Source of the DNA: Crotophaga sulcirostris
Lineage: Eukaryota; Chordata; Aves; Cuculiformes; Crotophagidae
Direction of reading: 5' to 3'
Length of the DNA: 64,000 bases
Assembly (NCBI GenBank): GCA_013397455.1
Contig: VYZB01000383.1
Location: 326,743-390,742 of the forward strand
The stretch's first letter is position 1, and the number at the start of each line of letters is the position of its first letter. Shown here piece after piece: positions 50,238 to 63,136 of this stretch. The notes under the pieces were generated by a model, which did no database searches, was not told where the DNA came from, and saw only the letters and a list, made by a program, of their open reading frames with translations. The translations under genes were made by a program, and so were the position numbers.

Positions 50238-51466
50238 TTACACCCCTAACACTGTTGCTGGCCAGGGCGGTGCCACACACGCCAGTCCCCGCGCCGGCCA
50301 GGCAGCGGCACTGGAAACCAAGCTAAATCCCACACGGCAGCTCCGGCAAGGTGTGTGCTGGCTGCAGGGATCGCACTGGGCAGGCAGGCTCTGTTGTACT
50401 GGAAGGATGTGGAAGGAACTCATCAGCTGCAGCTTGGGGAGCACAGCGGGAAGCGCTCCATCCCGTGTCATTTTGGAGTTTGTTCTGTTAGAGCGATTGC
50501 TCACAACATGCCTCTGCGCTCCCAGCTGGTTTCTGGGGCTGGATTCCAGTGAGGCTGTTGCAGGAGGAAAGTGAGCATCTATGCTGTTTGCTCAATTGTC
50601 CTTGCAGAATGACAGGGACACCAGCTTTACCTTCTGGAAGAAGTGTGTTTTCAGCCCTCTCTTTGTTCTCCCTCACCTGTCCCGTGGATGCGATGCTGAC
50701 TTTGCTCACGAGTGAGTTTGCAAACCGCGTGGAAGCAAAGAGGAGCTGGAGGCTGAAGAGTTGTTAAAAGCAGCAAAGTTTCTTTCTGTAGCTTCCGACA
50801 GAGGCAGAGATTGCATATTGATCTGTGAAATTGCAGAGTATGCACAATGCAACAAATGTGTTTGAGCTGTTGTGCTGAAAATGTTTTGATGAGATGGTTT
50901 TGCTCAGAGAATACTTCTCAAAAAGAGGGTGGTTTTGATTAAACTCTGCTTGGATCAAGGGCATACAGAAACTATTGCGTGCTCTATTATATTACTTTGC
51001 ACGATCTGAGGGAACAAGAATAAGTGCACGTTGCCTATTTCTAACTCCTACAGTTGTATGAAATCTCAGCATGATTGCTAAATTCTGTCCCCCAGAATCT
51101 CACCTTCAGCCAATGCTTGAGCCATGACTGAGCACTCTGCCCTCCTCCTGGTAGGAGGGGTTGGGCTCCAAATTCAGGAGGCTTCTAAGTACAACTAGGA
51201 AGAGCAGTATTTAACACCTCCCCAGACTCTGAAGGCTTGCCTGCACAGACAGTTCATGATCCCAAGCTCTGACAAGCCTGGTGCGAGCCACACCCCACCT
51301 GGAAACACACAGCACAGGTGGGAAGCACTGCCCACTCTTGCTCACGCTCGGGGCAGCGCCGAGGGACCCATCTCAGACCCTGTGTCTGACAGGGCCTGTG
51401 CATGAGCAGAGCACCCACCCCACCACTGACACCCAGGCAGAGTACCCTTTCTCTGCCTCCTTCATG
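50238..51466. other. Intergenic stretch, no gene recognised
   Basis: No exon or known repeat seen between two CR1 copies. Confidence 0.4.
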
Positions 51467-51625
51467 GTATCACAGTATCACAAGGTTGGAAAGGACCTCT
51501 GAGATCATCGAGTCCAACCTATAACCCAACACCAACACCAACCCAGCATCTAAACCATGGCACTGAGTGCCTCAGCCAATCTCCTCTTAAACACCTCCAG
51601 GGTTGGCGACTCCACCACCTCCCTG
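51467..51625 (-). repeat. CR1 LINE 3' fragment, antisense (young subfamily)
   Basis: Starts TGGTATCACAGTATCACAAG. Truncated after ACTCCACCACCTCCCTG. Confidence 0.92.
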
Positions 51626-53195
51626 TACTTCTCCCTGTGGCACCTCTTTGCCACAAATAAGATTTATTTGTATATTTGCTTTCCTGCTTTCTTATAACTT
51701 GCATTCTGCTGGATGGAGCAACTGCAAGGAGTCCCAGGGAAAGGGAGACCTTGTGGCACCCAGCGCAAGGCCTAGAAAGGCAGACAGGTACCTCAGCACC
51801 ATTAGGGGGTCATATCCCCAGTGGCTGGGGAGGGAGCAGGCTGAGAAGCCTTTCATCAGTTCAAGACAGAGACTGCTTTGCCCATAGTGGCTGCTTCTGT
51901 CCCTCTAGCATAGCTCTGTAACAGTCTCTGTGACTCAGGCCTAGCACTCACTAAGCAGGGCCTCTGGTTTTATACCTACCTTCTCACTCAGTCGTAGGTA
52001 ATTATGAGAGAATTGCTCTTCTCAGCAAATAGAGTGTTAGCAGAGTTTTGTGGAAAATCATATTCTTGGCCCATTGGCTCCTTTACCAGAATCCAAGCTG
52101 AATTCCCTGATGCTCATGGGTGGTTTTGACCAGGAGCTGTTACTGACCTTGGATGGGGATTTGCTGCAAGTTCTCCTAGCCAGCTGATGGGGATATGGCC
52201 CACTAATGGTGCTTAGGTACCTGTCTGCCTTTCATTCCCAAATTAAGTGGGGAGAACCAAGGGCTCCTCACATGCTTCCACAGTTCTCCTGTCCCAGTAG
52301 AAGACAGTAGAAGGGGAACTTTGAAAAAACAGCACAACCTTTTCGCTTTAAGCATGAGTAGAATTAAATGGCCTGTGTCACTGGGTAACAGGCCTTGCAT
52401 TTGGAAGGAGAAGTAGGAGAACTGTAGCAGAATTTAGACACTGCAGGCTGCAGACTTGGACCAGCCCCTGAGAAAGAGGTCTTTGGCAGTAAGACTTGAG
52501 CCACAAAAGCCAGTCTCAGCCTTCGTGAAGTGTGAGGGGTCAGGGAGCTGTTTGGAAATCCTGTGGCTTGAACCTCAGTCTCAGCTATTTCTAGCACTGA
52601 ACACGCTGGGACTGGAGCAATAATTTGGATTATGCCCATTTCTTTTTATTATTTTTCATTTAACCTGGTGATGGCTGCTGTCTTGTATTGCTTTTCAGAT
52701 CTCCTGAGGGCACCTGCTCGTGACTGCATTAGTGGGAATGGATGTTTATGACTGATCCCTGAGTGGCTGCAAAACCCATGATGCTTCATCAAAGCATCAC
52801 GCTCAGCTTGGTTCAAACAGGTGTATTTTTCTGGGCTCTTCCTCAATCTGTTTCTAGCAGAAAGCTGGAGAATGACCAGAATCACTAAGGTGCTCAGAGT
52901 CTTGCTGGGAAAGAGGACGGATGCTGGCACGAGGAGACTCTCAGTGGGGTGGATGCTGCCCCAGTTCAAACAGCCTGCAGGGGACCAGCTCAAGCTCTGA
53001 GCTTGTGCACTATGGGTGGGTGAGTGCAGGATTGCTGACCCAGACTCCAGGCATTGCTAGGTACCCTTTGTTGTCACACATAGGTTATGAAGCTGGAGGG
53101 AAGACAAGAGAATGTGCTGATAACATGTGAAATCCAAGTGCTCTGGCAAGGAGGTAGGAGATGGCTACTGATGTGCTTTCTCATCTCAGTCAACC
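51626..53195. other. Intergenic stretch, no gene recognised
   Basis: No exon or known repeat seen. Confidence 0.4.
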
Positions 53196-53378
53196 TCTTT
53201 GTCCAGTGAAGTTGTACAGTTCTAGTATGGGGGAGACCTGCTCTAGCTAGCACACCAGCACAGACCTCCCCTTTGAACTCAGGACTTTTTCTTCCTTACC
53301 TTTAGAAATTGACCAAGTCACACGTGTGAAAGAAAAGGGCAGTGAATTACAATCAAGACATTTCTATCTCCTTTCAGG
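53196..53378 (+). repeat. Duplicated ~183-bp non-CR1 segment, copy A
   Basis: Aligns with copy B at 54727-54910 over its whole length, with clear divergence (I estimate about three quarters identity). Shared blocks include CCAGTGAAGTTG, GACCTGCTC, CCTCCCCTTTGA, GGACTTTTTCT and a CTCCTTTCAGG end. No known family recognised. Confidence 0.8.
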
Positions 53379-54381
53379 ATGCATGTCATGGAAGGTGACA
53401 CTATGGCCTTGTTAATACTGCAGCAGTGACTCTGTGGCACAAGCAGGCCTTGATTTACATGAGTATAATACAAATCAGACTGAGATCCTTAGACTTCAGT
53501 GTCAAAGGCCGGCAGGGTTGTATCACATTTTCTCTCCTGCTGATGAAAATGAAGTCCAGAGGGAAATAAGTGATTTGGTCTCAGTTGGACTCTTTCTGGA
53601 GTACTGTAGCCTTTGGGAACTTTAGTTGGCAGTCAATGCCTCTCTTCTTGGCAGTCTCAGCTGGAAAAACAAGGAATTAGTGTTCTGGGAACAGCACTTT
53701 TGGCATCTCTCTACCATCCATGTTATCTTATTTAGGTCCAAGAGGGGCTCTCAGCAGGAACATCTGTTTGTCCTGTCTAGATGGAGAATGAGATAACATT
53801 TAGAAGATACACTATGCATCTGAATTTCTGTTCCTTTCTAGACCAAATCCCAAGCAGATCATCTTTGAAGGAGATGACATATTTGATTACATTTCCTATC
53901 TTCACTCAATATCCAGCGTCCTTCCATCAGCCTGCATCTTTCTGCATGGATGCTTGGCCCATACCTACTGGCATCATGTGCTCTTGCACCTTTTTAGATG
54001 CCTTGCTAGAACTCCAGCCCTTTAGCAAGACTGCATGTTCTAGGGAAACTTGACCTTGGGAGACTTCTGTCCAGAAAATGTACCTATATAAAGAGCCTGG
54101 ATGTTACAGGGCATCATCAACTCTTTCTATCCTAAGTTAATTGCAGTTGACTCATTCAGAAAACACTGCCTCTATTGGCATCTACATTGTTCACTGTTTT
54201 CAGTACTTAGTACTTTTCAAGTTTTAGAAGGTGTGTGGAAAAAATCCTAAGATTGGATTTGTAAGGGATCTTTATGTGAAGCTGGGTATCCTAGTCCTCT
54301 GGTCTGTGAAAGTTGTTTTTGTTTTGGTATGAAGATGAGAGTTCTGGCTGCTGCTGCAGGACATGAGAGGGAAGACACTTC

Positions 54382-54622
54382 CTTCATCAGGGAAAATTTA
54401 GGCTTGATATTAGGAAAAGGTTCTTCCCTGAAAGGGTGATTGGTCATTGGAATGCGCTGCCCAGGGAGGTGGTGGAGTCACCAACCCTGGAGGTGTTTAA
54501 GAGGAGATTGGCTGAGGCACTCAGTGCCAGGGTTTAGATGCTGGGTTGGTGTTGGGTTCTAGGTTGGACTCGATGATCTCAGAGGTCCTTTCCAACCTTG
54601 TAATACTGTGGTACTGTGATAC
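54382..54622 (+). repeat. CR1 LINE 3' fragment (young subfamily)
   Basis: From TTCATCAGGGAAAATTTAGG through AAGGGTGATTGGTCATTGGA to the tail TTGTAATACTGTGGTACTGT. It lies between the two copies of the duplicated 183-bp segment. Confidence 0.93.
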
Positions 54623-54726
54623 ATGGGTGCCTGGTGGCTGGACAGGCCTGGGCTGATTGCTTACCTGTCGTTCTCACCTACTTCTTGTTACAGTGATCTT
54701 CCTGGGTTCCATTTATCCCCACTTTC

Positions 54727-54910
54727 CATCTTTGTTCAGTGAAGTTGCATGGGTCGACTACAGGGAAGACCTGCTCCAGCTGCTGCAGCAGCACAGGCCT
54801 CCCCTTTGACCTCGGGACTTTTTCTGCCTTTCTTTTAGCAACTGTCCAAGTCCCACATGAAAGAGAAAGGGCTGTGAAGTATAATCAAGGCATTTTCCGT
54901 CTCCTTTCAG
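54727..54910 (+). repeat. Duplicated ~183-bp non-CR1 segment, copy B
   Basis: Direct-orientation partner of 53196-53378, offset by about 1.53 kb. Both copies keep a polypyrimidine-AG (CTTACCTTTAG versus CTTTCTTTTAG) at the same place, and the same reading frame stays open after it for at least 24 codons. Copy B also has a small internal duplication of the GGCATTTTC...CTCCTTTCA block at its end. Confidence 0.8.
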
Positions 54911-57462
54911 GAAGGAGAGGCATTTTCAATCTCCTTTCATCTCACTTCTGTAAGACTTTGTTATAAATTACAGCAAAAACAAAGAAGATGTGGGAAAACT
55001 GGGGCTGTTTCTATTTTTCCTCTTTCCAGTTGTATGTTCTTGACCCATTCTAAATTGCAAATACCCCCTTAAGGGCTTTCTGCCCAAGGACGACCATGTT
55101 ACCAACGAGGCAGGAAAAAAGCCACAGATAGATTGATTTCTGGAAGCGAACAGTCTTGAATAGTTCAGGGGCTGATTTCAGGGTGGATGAGAGCCTTGCT
55201 TCTCATTTTTCAAGGAATCAAATCCTTGTCAGCTCAATCTAAGCCACGTAAAGGTTTTACAAGATGCCTAGAGCCTGCTACAGACATCCAGAGGCAATTT
55301 CTCCAGTCTATTGCTTTTTGGTGGATCTCAGAAGAACATCATAAACCATCTGTTTTGAAGCCTAACAGACCCTAACAGTCTGAGGCTAAAGGAGTACCCG
55401 CAGTGATACCTTTTTAAACCACTTTCATTTTTCTTAAAACATTTCAAATCCTGTGCCCCTGTGACAATTTTTAGCACATAGCAATTTCTAGCAGAGAGCA
55501 CCCGAAGTTCTGTTTATGGGGAACTTGCACATGAATTATTGCCTGTGAAGCTTGCAGTCAAGTAGTGTGTTATAATACTAATTAAGGTAAATGTCATAGC
55601 AAGAGCATGCTGACGTTGTGGGAATTAATGGCCCAAAGCATTACTACTTAGCACACCTTTTTTAGTTAATGGAATCGTATTAATTGGGATCTTGGAGAGA
55701 CTGAGGGACACAGAGTACATCACTCCTGAACAGCATCTCTGTTATTATATTAGGGCTGGAATAGCATCAAAATTCCTCCTGCTTTTGTACCACTTTTGCA
55801 TTGCCATTTCACAAGTGGATGGCTCTGACAAAGCCCAGGGGAAGGTTGTTTCGTCCTAGGGTAGAAGGTGAAAATGTCTGTTCCAGCTGTGGCTGCAGAA
55901 AATCACTCCGCCTCCAGAAACCAGTGCTGAGAACTGCCAAACTGCCTCTTGCACCATCCTGGAGGAGCAAGTGTTCAAAAATATTTTGTATCCTTGTCCC
56001 TATCTGATTCTGCAAACTCATCTCCCTTCCATGGAGCTTGTTCCGATGAGCCCAGGGTATTGGTGCAAAGCACAGTGTAAGAGCATCAAAAAAAAGGTAT
56101 CTGTCAGCAGTACTGAGTCCTTTTGGATATTATCCAGCTGCAGTGGCAGTGACACCAGTGCAGAGCATGGTTAGACATAATGCTAAGGAAATTTTTGTTT
56201 TGACATAGCAAAAAAAGCAAATTATGGTGTGCGTCTGCTTTCTTTGAAAAAAACTGAGAGAGAGCTGATACTTTTCCACAGAAAACTAAAACTCAAAACT
56301 TTTAATAGAGCATTGCAGTTGAGGAAAAAGAAAAAAAAATCCAATAGTTTTCTACTGAGAATTTTGATTCCAAACCAGAATGTTCTGATTTTCATCCAAG
56401 TATTCCACGGGGAGGGGACTAATTTTCAAGCATGTCTCATATGAAGTAATTAAGCATAGATGAGGAATGGATAATTTCAGACGATTAGGAATGCATACTT
56501 TGTCTAGGTAATGATGTTAAATCCATTATGTTCTGGGAATGAAAGTTATTATGATACTGTAGTTTTGCTGTGCCATTTTATCCTTGTTGAGTTCAGATTT
56601 AGAAGAAAAAAAATACTTAGCAATGATATAGCATTTTCCCTGTATTAAGAGGAGTACAATTATCAGCTGTCCTTTACAAAATTACTGGGAGGTAGGTTCA
56701 TGAAAATAATTGACTAAATTAGTAGACTTTCACGTTATCTTTTGGGTTAGCATAGGGAAAACGTTCATATTTGCTTGAAAGGATGATAATTTGATGTAAA
56801 CTCAGTCTCCTGCTTCATGGAAGTTGAAAGAACAGCATTTTTGAGCTGGTGCTGCCTGCATGGCGAGTTCCCTGTCAGCTCCCTGCTGGCCTGTCCTCTC
56901 ACCTTGGGCACGTCGGGGGCCCAAATGCAACATCAAGAGCTCATCACATAAAACTGGGCAAGAGTTGGAGCGTGAGACCTAATCCTGCTACGGACTTGCT
57001 GCGTGACGTTGGACACATCTCAGCCTTAGTGCTGGGTCTGCTGTGGCTGCACCGTTACAGCCGCCGGTAACTGGCTGCAAGGGACAGGCACAGCATGGCA
57101 GCAGAAAGCCCACCTGTGCAGGACAGTTTCTCTCAGGGCTTGTTACTCTGACCTTAGCCTGCAGAACTTGTTTGTTCCCAAGCAAGTGCAAAGCAGTCTT
57201 GGCTGTTTAAATCTATTGCGGTTCTGTTTGAATTGAAAGATCCCACTGTTCCTCCGCGGAGAGTATTGTAAAACAATCAGTGACATTTGTTAAGTAGAGA
57301 ACACGCAGGGCAAGGACTCCGTCAGCTCTGAGGAGACAGTGAGTAATGGCTTATTAATGGTTGAGAGCTTTAAAGCTACAAGAATATTCTTCAAAGGCGA
57401 GATAGAGAGCTGGGGCCCCGCGTTGCTGTCTCATGTTGGGGCCTGGCTGTCACTGAGCAAGT
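54911..57462. other. Intergenic stretch, no gene recognised
   Basis: AT-rich, no exon or known repeat seen. Confidence 0.4.
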
Positions 57463-57857
57463 ACCACAGTATCACAGTATTAGAAGGTCGGAGAGGACCT
57501 CTGAGATCATCGAGTCCAACCTATAACCCAACACTAACACCAACCCAGCATCTAAACCCTGGCACTGAGTGCCTCAGCCAATCTCCTCTTAAACACCTCC
57601 AGGGTTGGCGACTCCACCACCTCCCTGGGCATCGCATTCCAATGGCCAATCACCCTTTCAGGGAAGAATGTTTTCCTAATGTCAAGCCTAAACCTCCCCT
57701 GATGAAGCTTGAGTCCATGTCCTCTAGTTCTGTCCCTGGTCACCTGAGAGAAGAGACCAACCCCTGCCTGACTCCAACCTCCTTTTAGGCAGTTGTAGGG
57801 AGCAATAAGGTCACCCCTGAGCCTCCTCTTTTTCAGGCTAAACAGCCCCAGCTCCCA
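57463..57857 (-). repeat. CR1 LINE 3' fragment, antisense (young subfamily)
   Basis: Full match to the copy at 46305-46698, with nearly the same 5' truncation zone (CAGGCTAAACAGCCCCAGCT). The minus strand reads [19 protein letters not shown] and [15 protein letters not shown]. Confidence 0.94.
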
Positions 57858-58151
57858 GGTAGCCAGCCACTGGGCTCCAGCAGCATCTCTGTGGAGGGGA
57901 AGGAATTAGTTGCTGTGCAACGTGCATCAGAGATGAGACAGATTTACTATTTACTTGTGAGTGTTCCTGCAGCACCCATAACTCAGCTGATTACCCACGC
58001 CTGCTGCGCGCTGCTTTGCACTTCCAGTGGTGTCTGCTCTGCCCTCTGCTTGGCACAAATCAATATGCCAAGCCTCAGTGCATTTGGGGAAGAGGTAAAA
58101 GTTGCACAGCCTTCCCCACAGAAAGGGCAGTGGAGGGGAAGTGTTTGTGTG

Positions 58152-58269
58152 GATGAGGCACTCAGTGCCAGGGTTTAGATGCTGGGTTGGTGTTGGTGTT
58201 GGGTTCTAGGTTGGACTCGATGATCTCAGAGGTCCTTTCCAACCTTGTGATCCTGTGACACTGTGATAC
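58152..58269 (+). repeat. CR1 LINE 3' tip (young subfamily)
   Basis: From GATGAGGCACTCAGTGCCAG to CTTGTGATCCTGTGACACTG. The 5'-flanking ORF at 57891-58178 fuses into it and is not evidence of a gene. Confidence 0.92.
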
Positions 58270-61200
58270 AGCTGAACACAGGTCTCCTTGTTTTGAATCC
58301 CTCAGACCTGTGGTGCCAGTGATCTCTGCCCAAGAGCTTCATCTTACCATTCTCTGCCTATCTCTGGAGGGCTCAGAAGAAAAGGCAGGACAATAACTTC
58401 ATTCTGAGTCCTGTACTGAGTTTGGCTTAAATTGAGAATCTCTCCGCATCACGTACAGAGCTCTTGAGCTGAGGGGAGCAGCTGAGTGGAGGAGGCTGTC
58501 CTGAGCACACCAGGACCCGTGGAGGCTCTCTACCCCACTTCTGCCATGCACAGCACAGGGCTGAGCTGTTTGACCTCATCTGTCACATACACACGATGTG
58601 TATTAATACTATTTCAATAACAACTATGTGGTAATGAACTCTGCATTTCTAGCTTCAGAATGCCTGGGATAGATGAGTGGATGCAGAGGGATGATTTATA
58701 TCCCCAGACCTGTTATTTACATGTAGTCATGTTCTTCATCTTCCTGTAGACAAATTGAAAGAGTTGTAAATTTGCCATATACAATCCCTTGAGCTAATGC
58801 TTATGGGAGATGTAATTTAAAACATTCATTTGTCCTGCAGAACTGAGCCTGAACAGCATTTCCATGGAAATAGGTACGAAACCCGAACATAGGTGGACAC
58901 ACTCCACACAGTAAAGAATATACTGTACATATAGACACAACAGAAGAAGCAAGAGGGAAATTAGATCTCCTGACTGGCAATTCAGTTTATTAATGACTGC
59001 CGCTATTGACTAGTTAAGGACTAATTAAGGGCTAACTCTGGGTCATGAGAAGCAAACTAGCTACACAATAGGCATAAAAACACTGGGCATTTATTTCCTA
59101 ACTGGTCATACAGACCTGAAAGTGCACCCCTCTGCTTTTAGTAAGCCTGAGACTACTGACATTTTAGAATTGATGTGCCTTCTTTCTAAGGAAAAACCTT
59201 GTGTGCCTGTCTGTGGGAATACAGCCATTATGAGACATAAGGTAAAAAGTGTGGGGGGTATCAGACATCAGAATATTTGTACTTTTTTGGGGGGGCATTT
59301 TTTATGAGGCAGTGCTGTTCAGTAGGACTCACCCCATGCAGAACATTTTTAACGGCAGGAGTGGTGAGGAACTATTATTTTCCTTCGCAAATAGTCTAGC
59401 GTTTCAGTACTATCATTCCCAGTGCCTGTGGCTTTACCACCCAGCATCCTGAATTTAAGAAGTGAAATATAGCTATTTTCTGTACTTTGTTTATTTTCCC
59501 TGCAAATAGGCTTTCATCCTGGAATACGGACTTTTTGAAGTCTAATGTGGAAGTCAATAGATCTAGCTGGACGGATCAGAATCCCACTTAATCCTAGTAA
59601 CTGCACTGGCTTGACGGGAGTTTTTAGTGACCTGCAAGAAGGAATTGCCAGTTTTTCCATGGGCTTCTTATGAGAAGGAAGAGGCCATGTCTCTGTAATA
59701 CTTTGTGCATCAGTTTCTCCTCTCCCACCTTCACATTCTGTCTTCTTGCTGGGAGAGAAAGGTGCCAAGTACAGCAAATCCCCAGTGCCTGCTCTGTTTT
59801 ATGGGCAGAGCCAATGGTAGATCCTCAAAGTCCTGACCATTGGCTACGACATGAACTTTCTTGCTGTCCTGCTAAAACACTACCACACATGTCCAATGCA
59901 CAGGAGGAGAAGATTTGACCTATTCGTCCAGGGCTACCTCAAGGTAATGTTAAAAGCCAATCAAATTCTTTGTTGAGAATGTGTCTTTCTTCCTGCATGT
60001 GCATGGACCAACAGTACCTAGGAGGTCTGCAGTGCCTGAAGAAGTGGGGCTTCACAAGATAACTGCACCAGTCTCACAGTGCTGGGACTGTCAGAGTATC
60101 TGCTTGCTGGCTTGTTGCCCCAGCCCTGCTTGGATATCTCATGCTGTGCTAATACAGTAGCAATATTCCTGTACTAATCACCATAGCTCTTCCTGTGCTA
60201 GCACTGCCAGATGTTTTAAAACAGCTTCCTTCCCCTCTGGCTGTTATCTTCTTTTCCCACACATCTCCTAGGTGTGTTTTACCTTTTAACCAGGTGTCTT
60301 TTAACAATGTACCTGGTGATGGTGGGTGCTCTATATATCCCAGAACCACTTTTGTCGTAATCTGCACATTATCTGTTCCTCTCCCTCCTAGAGATATAGT
60401 CCCTGTCATGGCACTGGGTCCTCCCTTCCCTGCAAAGAGGCACAAGGGAAGAGAAAAAAAATCGCTTCATAAATTCCCCCTTTTCATCCCCTGCTGACTC
60501 CAGTTCACCCCCATCATTTTTACTGGAGTAACCATCTTGTTTATTTTCTGTCTGGTACAGACTCATCCACGCTTCCTGGGAACCACTCTGTAAGTCTGAT
60601 AATATCTCTTTCTGATTCCTTAATAATCGTCCTAACTCACTTCGCCTTGTTTTTATAGGTCTTCTAGTACCCTTGCTGGATAGTTCATATCTTTAATAGA
60701 ATTCCCTTTATTGCTTGTACTCCTTTTTACCTTCTGGCCTAAACACAGAGGCGTCTGATGCCTTGGGTTTTGCTCCTAGTCTAGACTCCTGTAATTAGCA
60801 CTGAGTTCACAGCAGGAGAAACAGCAATTTTACAGAGTTGCCTATGGAGCTGCGTATGTGAGACAGTACCTGGGGGCAGAGCCTGGGTTTCTCTGCTCCC
60901 CAGAATGTCTCTTTCATTGATGTGCCAAAGTCCCTCTTACACAGCTCCTTTTCTGCAGCTTGTTGTTGTTTCAGGTACCAACTTTGTCTCTTATTAGGCC
61001 TGTTTGGCATTTACCACAGTGGAGCTGAGCATAGAGGTGTCTCCCACCTGCAGATAAGAAAGATGCCCCCCAGGTAGTACTAATAGGGGCATTATCCCTC
61101 ATTTATATCTTATATCTTATACTCTGCTTATATCTGCAGAGTGCAATGCCAGCTCAGTGGAAGTAGAGGGGTAGATTCAATTGTGTATTTTGAGGTATGT

Positions 61201-61410
61201 GGAAATTAACACTGATCTCTCTATACGAACACTTTCCAAAACTTAAATGTGTATGATAGCTAGAAAAAAATCTGAAGGTATCCCAGTATTGCAGTTGGGA
61301 AGAACTCAGGAACATCATGACTGATGGCAATGGATAGTGGAGGATACTAGGGTGTTCCAGATATCAGACTCTCTCAAAGCATGTGTGAGTCCTCTTGAGA
61401 GTCTATTTGT
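58270..61410. other. Intergenic stretch, no gene recognised
   Basis: No exon or known repeat seen on either strand. Confidence 0.4.
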
Positions 61411-61648
61411 CAGGGGAGGTTTAGGCTTGATATTAGGAAAAAATTCTTCGCTGAAAGGGTGATTGGGCATGGGAATGCACTGCCCGGGGAGGTGGTGGAG
61501 TCACCAACCCTGGAGGTGTTTAAGGGGAGATTGGCTGAGGCACTCAGTGCCAGGGTTTAGATGATGGGTTGGTGTTGGTGTTGGGTTCTAGGTTGGACTC
61601 GATGATCTCAGAGGTCCTTTCCAACCTTGTGATACTGTGATACTGTAA
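61411..61648 (+). repeat. CR1 LINE 3' fragment (young subfamily)
   Basis: From CAGGGGAGGTTTAGGCTTGA to the tail TTGTGATACTGTGATACTGT. Confidence 0.94.
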
Positions 61649-61662
61649 TTTGTGGATATCTT

Positions 61663-61713
61663 TTATATATTGTGTATATGTATATATATAGTGTGTGTAT
61701 ATATATATATGTG
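61663..61713. repeat. TA/TG microsatellite
   Basis: Mixed (TA)n and (TG)n run, including TATATATATAGTGTGTGTAT, starting 15 bp beyond the CR1 tail. Confidence 0.9.
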
Positions 61714-63069
61714 CAACATTAGTGTTGGATAGCTGTAACTAGTCCCCAGTTGGTTAAGCATATGAAGCAGGGTAATTCTTTCTCTCCAGTATCAGGAACA
61801 TACCCAAGAATCCAAGCAACTTTTTCTCAATACGTTCTCTTTTGTCCACGTGCAATACAGAATTTCTTCAGGTGGATTGCTAACAGGAAGGAAACCTCTA
61901 CAGGCAACATGTTAACAGCATGAAAATAAAAATCCTTTCTCTTTCACACTGCCGAGCTTAAATGAAGTGCTCTCCATGTCCCTGACCTGTCACCTGAGTT
62001 TCTGTCTTGCCTTCTTGTCTGTGATAGTAGTGACAATAAGAGATCCAGCAGCGTAACTTTTTATTGAAGACCAAAGAAAGGACAGATATATGGTGAGGTT
62101 ATTCAGAGAAGCAAGGATCTTGAGGAACAATTATGTCTTTTTTTTCAACAGCAAAAAAAGCTGTGCCAGCATGACTCCATCTTCGTGGTGCTCAGAAGCT
62201 ACAGATGTGCTTTTAAGGCCCTACAACTGTTGGCATGTGAGTAGCACGCCTTGAGCCCAGCACTGCTGTGCTTTGTCACTGGAATTTTGAAAAAAAACCA
62301 AAGTTTACATTAAAGTGGAGGGAACTGAAAAAAAAGACATTGGAGTAGAGTAGATATGGTTTTGGCACAACAACAAAAGGCAGTGGGGATTTTTGCTTTG
62401 GAGAGGAAAATGCTGCTGAGAACTCCTGGGTTCTTTTGTTTTCAGAACCAAAGTGTGCCAAGCAAACCTACTTGCCTTTTCCCTTTGGATATCATTATAA
62501 AAATTACTAGATGTAGGTGAGAACACAGTGCGTGTAGAGTAAAGTATTAGAGGCACTGATTTGTGAGATGTTATGAGCAAAATTAATTGCAGTTGGCTAG
62601 GAGGTAAACACTACCCCAAGGTTTTGGCGACACATGTTGGATGGCTGGAATATGAAATGCCTGCTCCTGTCTCGGAGGAGTGTGTGTGTGTGCTTTGCTG
62701 TGCTTGTTGTTAATGTGTATATTTACTTTGTCTTGCTGGAAGAGACAAAAGCAGAGGTGTAGAGTGTTCTAAGCAGTTCCCCAAAACTGTGTTTCAGCAG
62801 ATAACTCGCCCACAACTTTCTGAATCTCCTGGGACTGGGGTCCTCTCACCTGCCTGCAGGTTATTTAAATATAGACTGGGAAGACTTCATCGCCTCCCAA
62901 GGAAAGGGTTGGAGATGGGCAGCTCAACTGCCCACCAGAAGGGCTGGTCTCTCTCCAGTAACGAGTGGGACCACGTCAATGAGGAGGTTAGACAACAGGT
63001 GTCAGTTTTGGATGGCTGAAGACAGGTGAGATATGTCCCACACCTGTGGACACACTTGCAGAGATATTT
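61714..63069. other. Intergenic stretch, no gene recognised
   Basis: No exon or known repeat seen. Confidence 0.4.
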
Positions 63070-63136
63070 ATTGGGAGTTACCAAATTCTACATTTGGGAG
63101 TTAAATTCTACATTATTGGGAGTTAAAATTCTACAT
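63070..63136. repeat. Short tandem repeat, three ~20-24 bp units
   Basis: Three successive versions of ATTGGGAGTTAAATTCTACA with small insertions. It abuts the minisatellite that begins at 63136. Confidence 0.88.
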
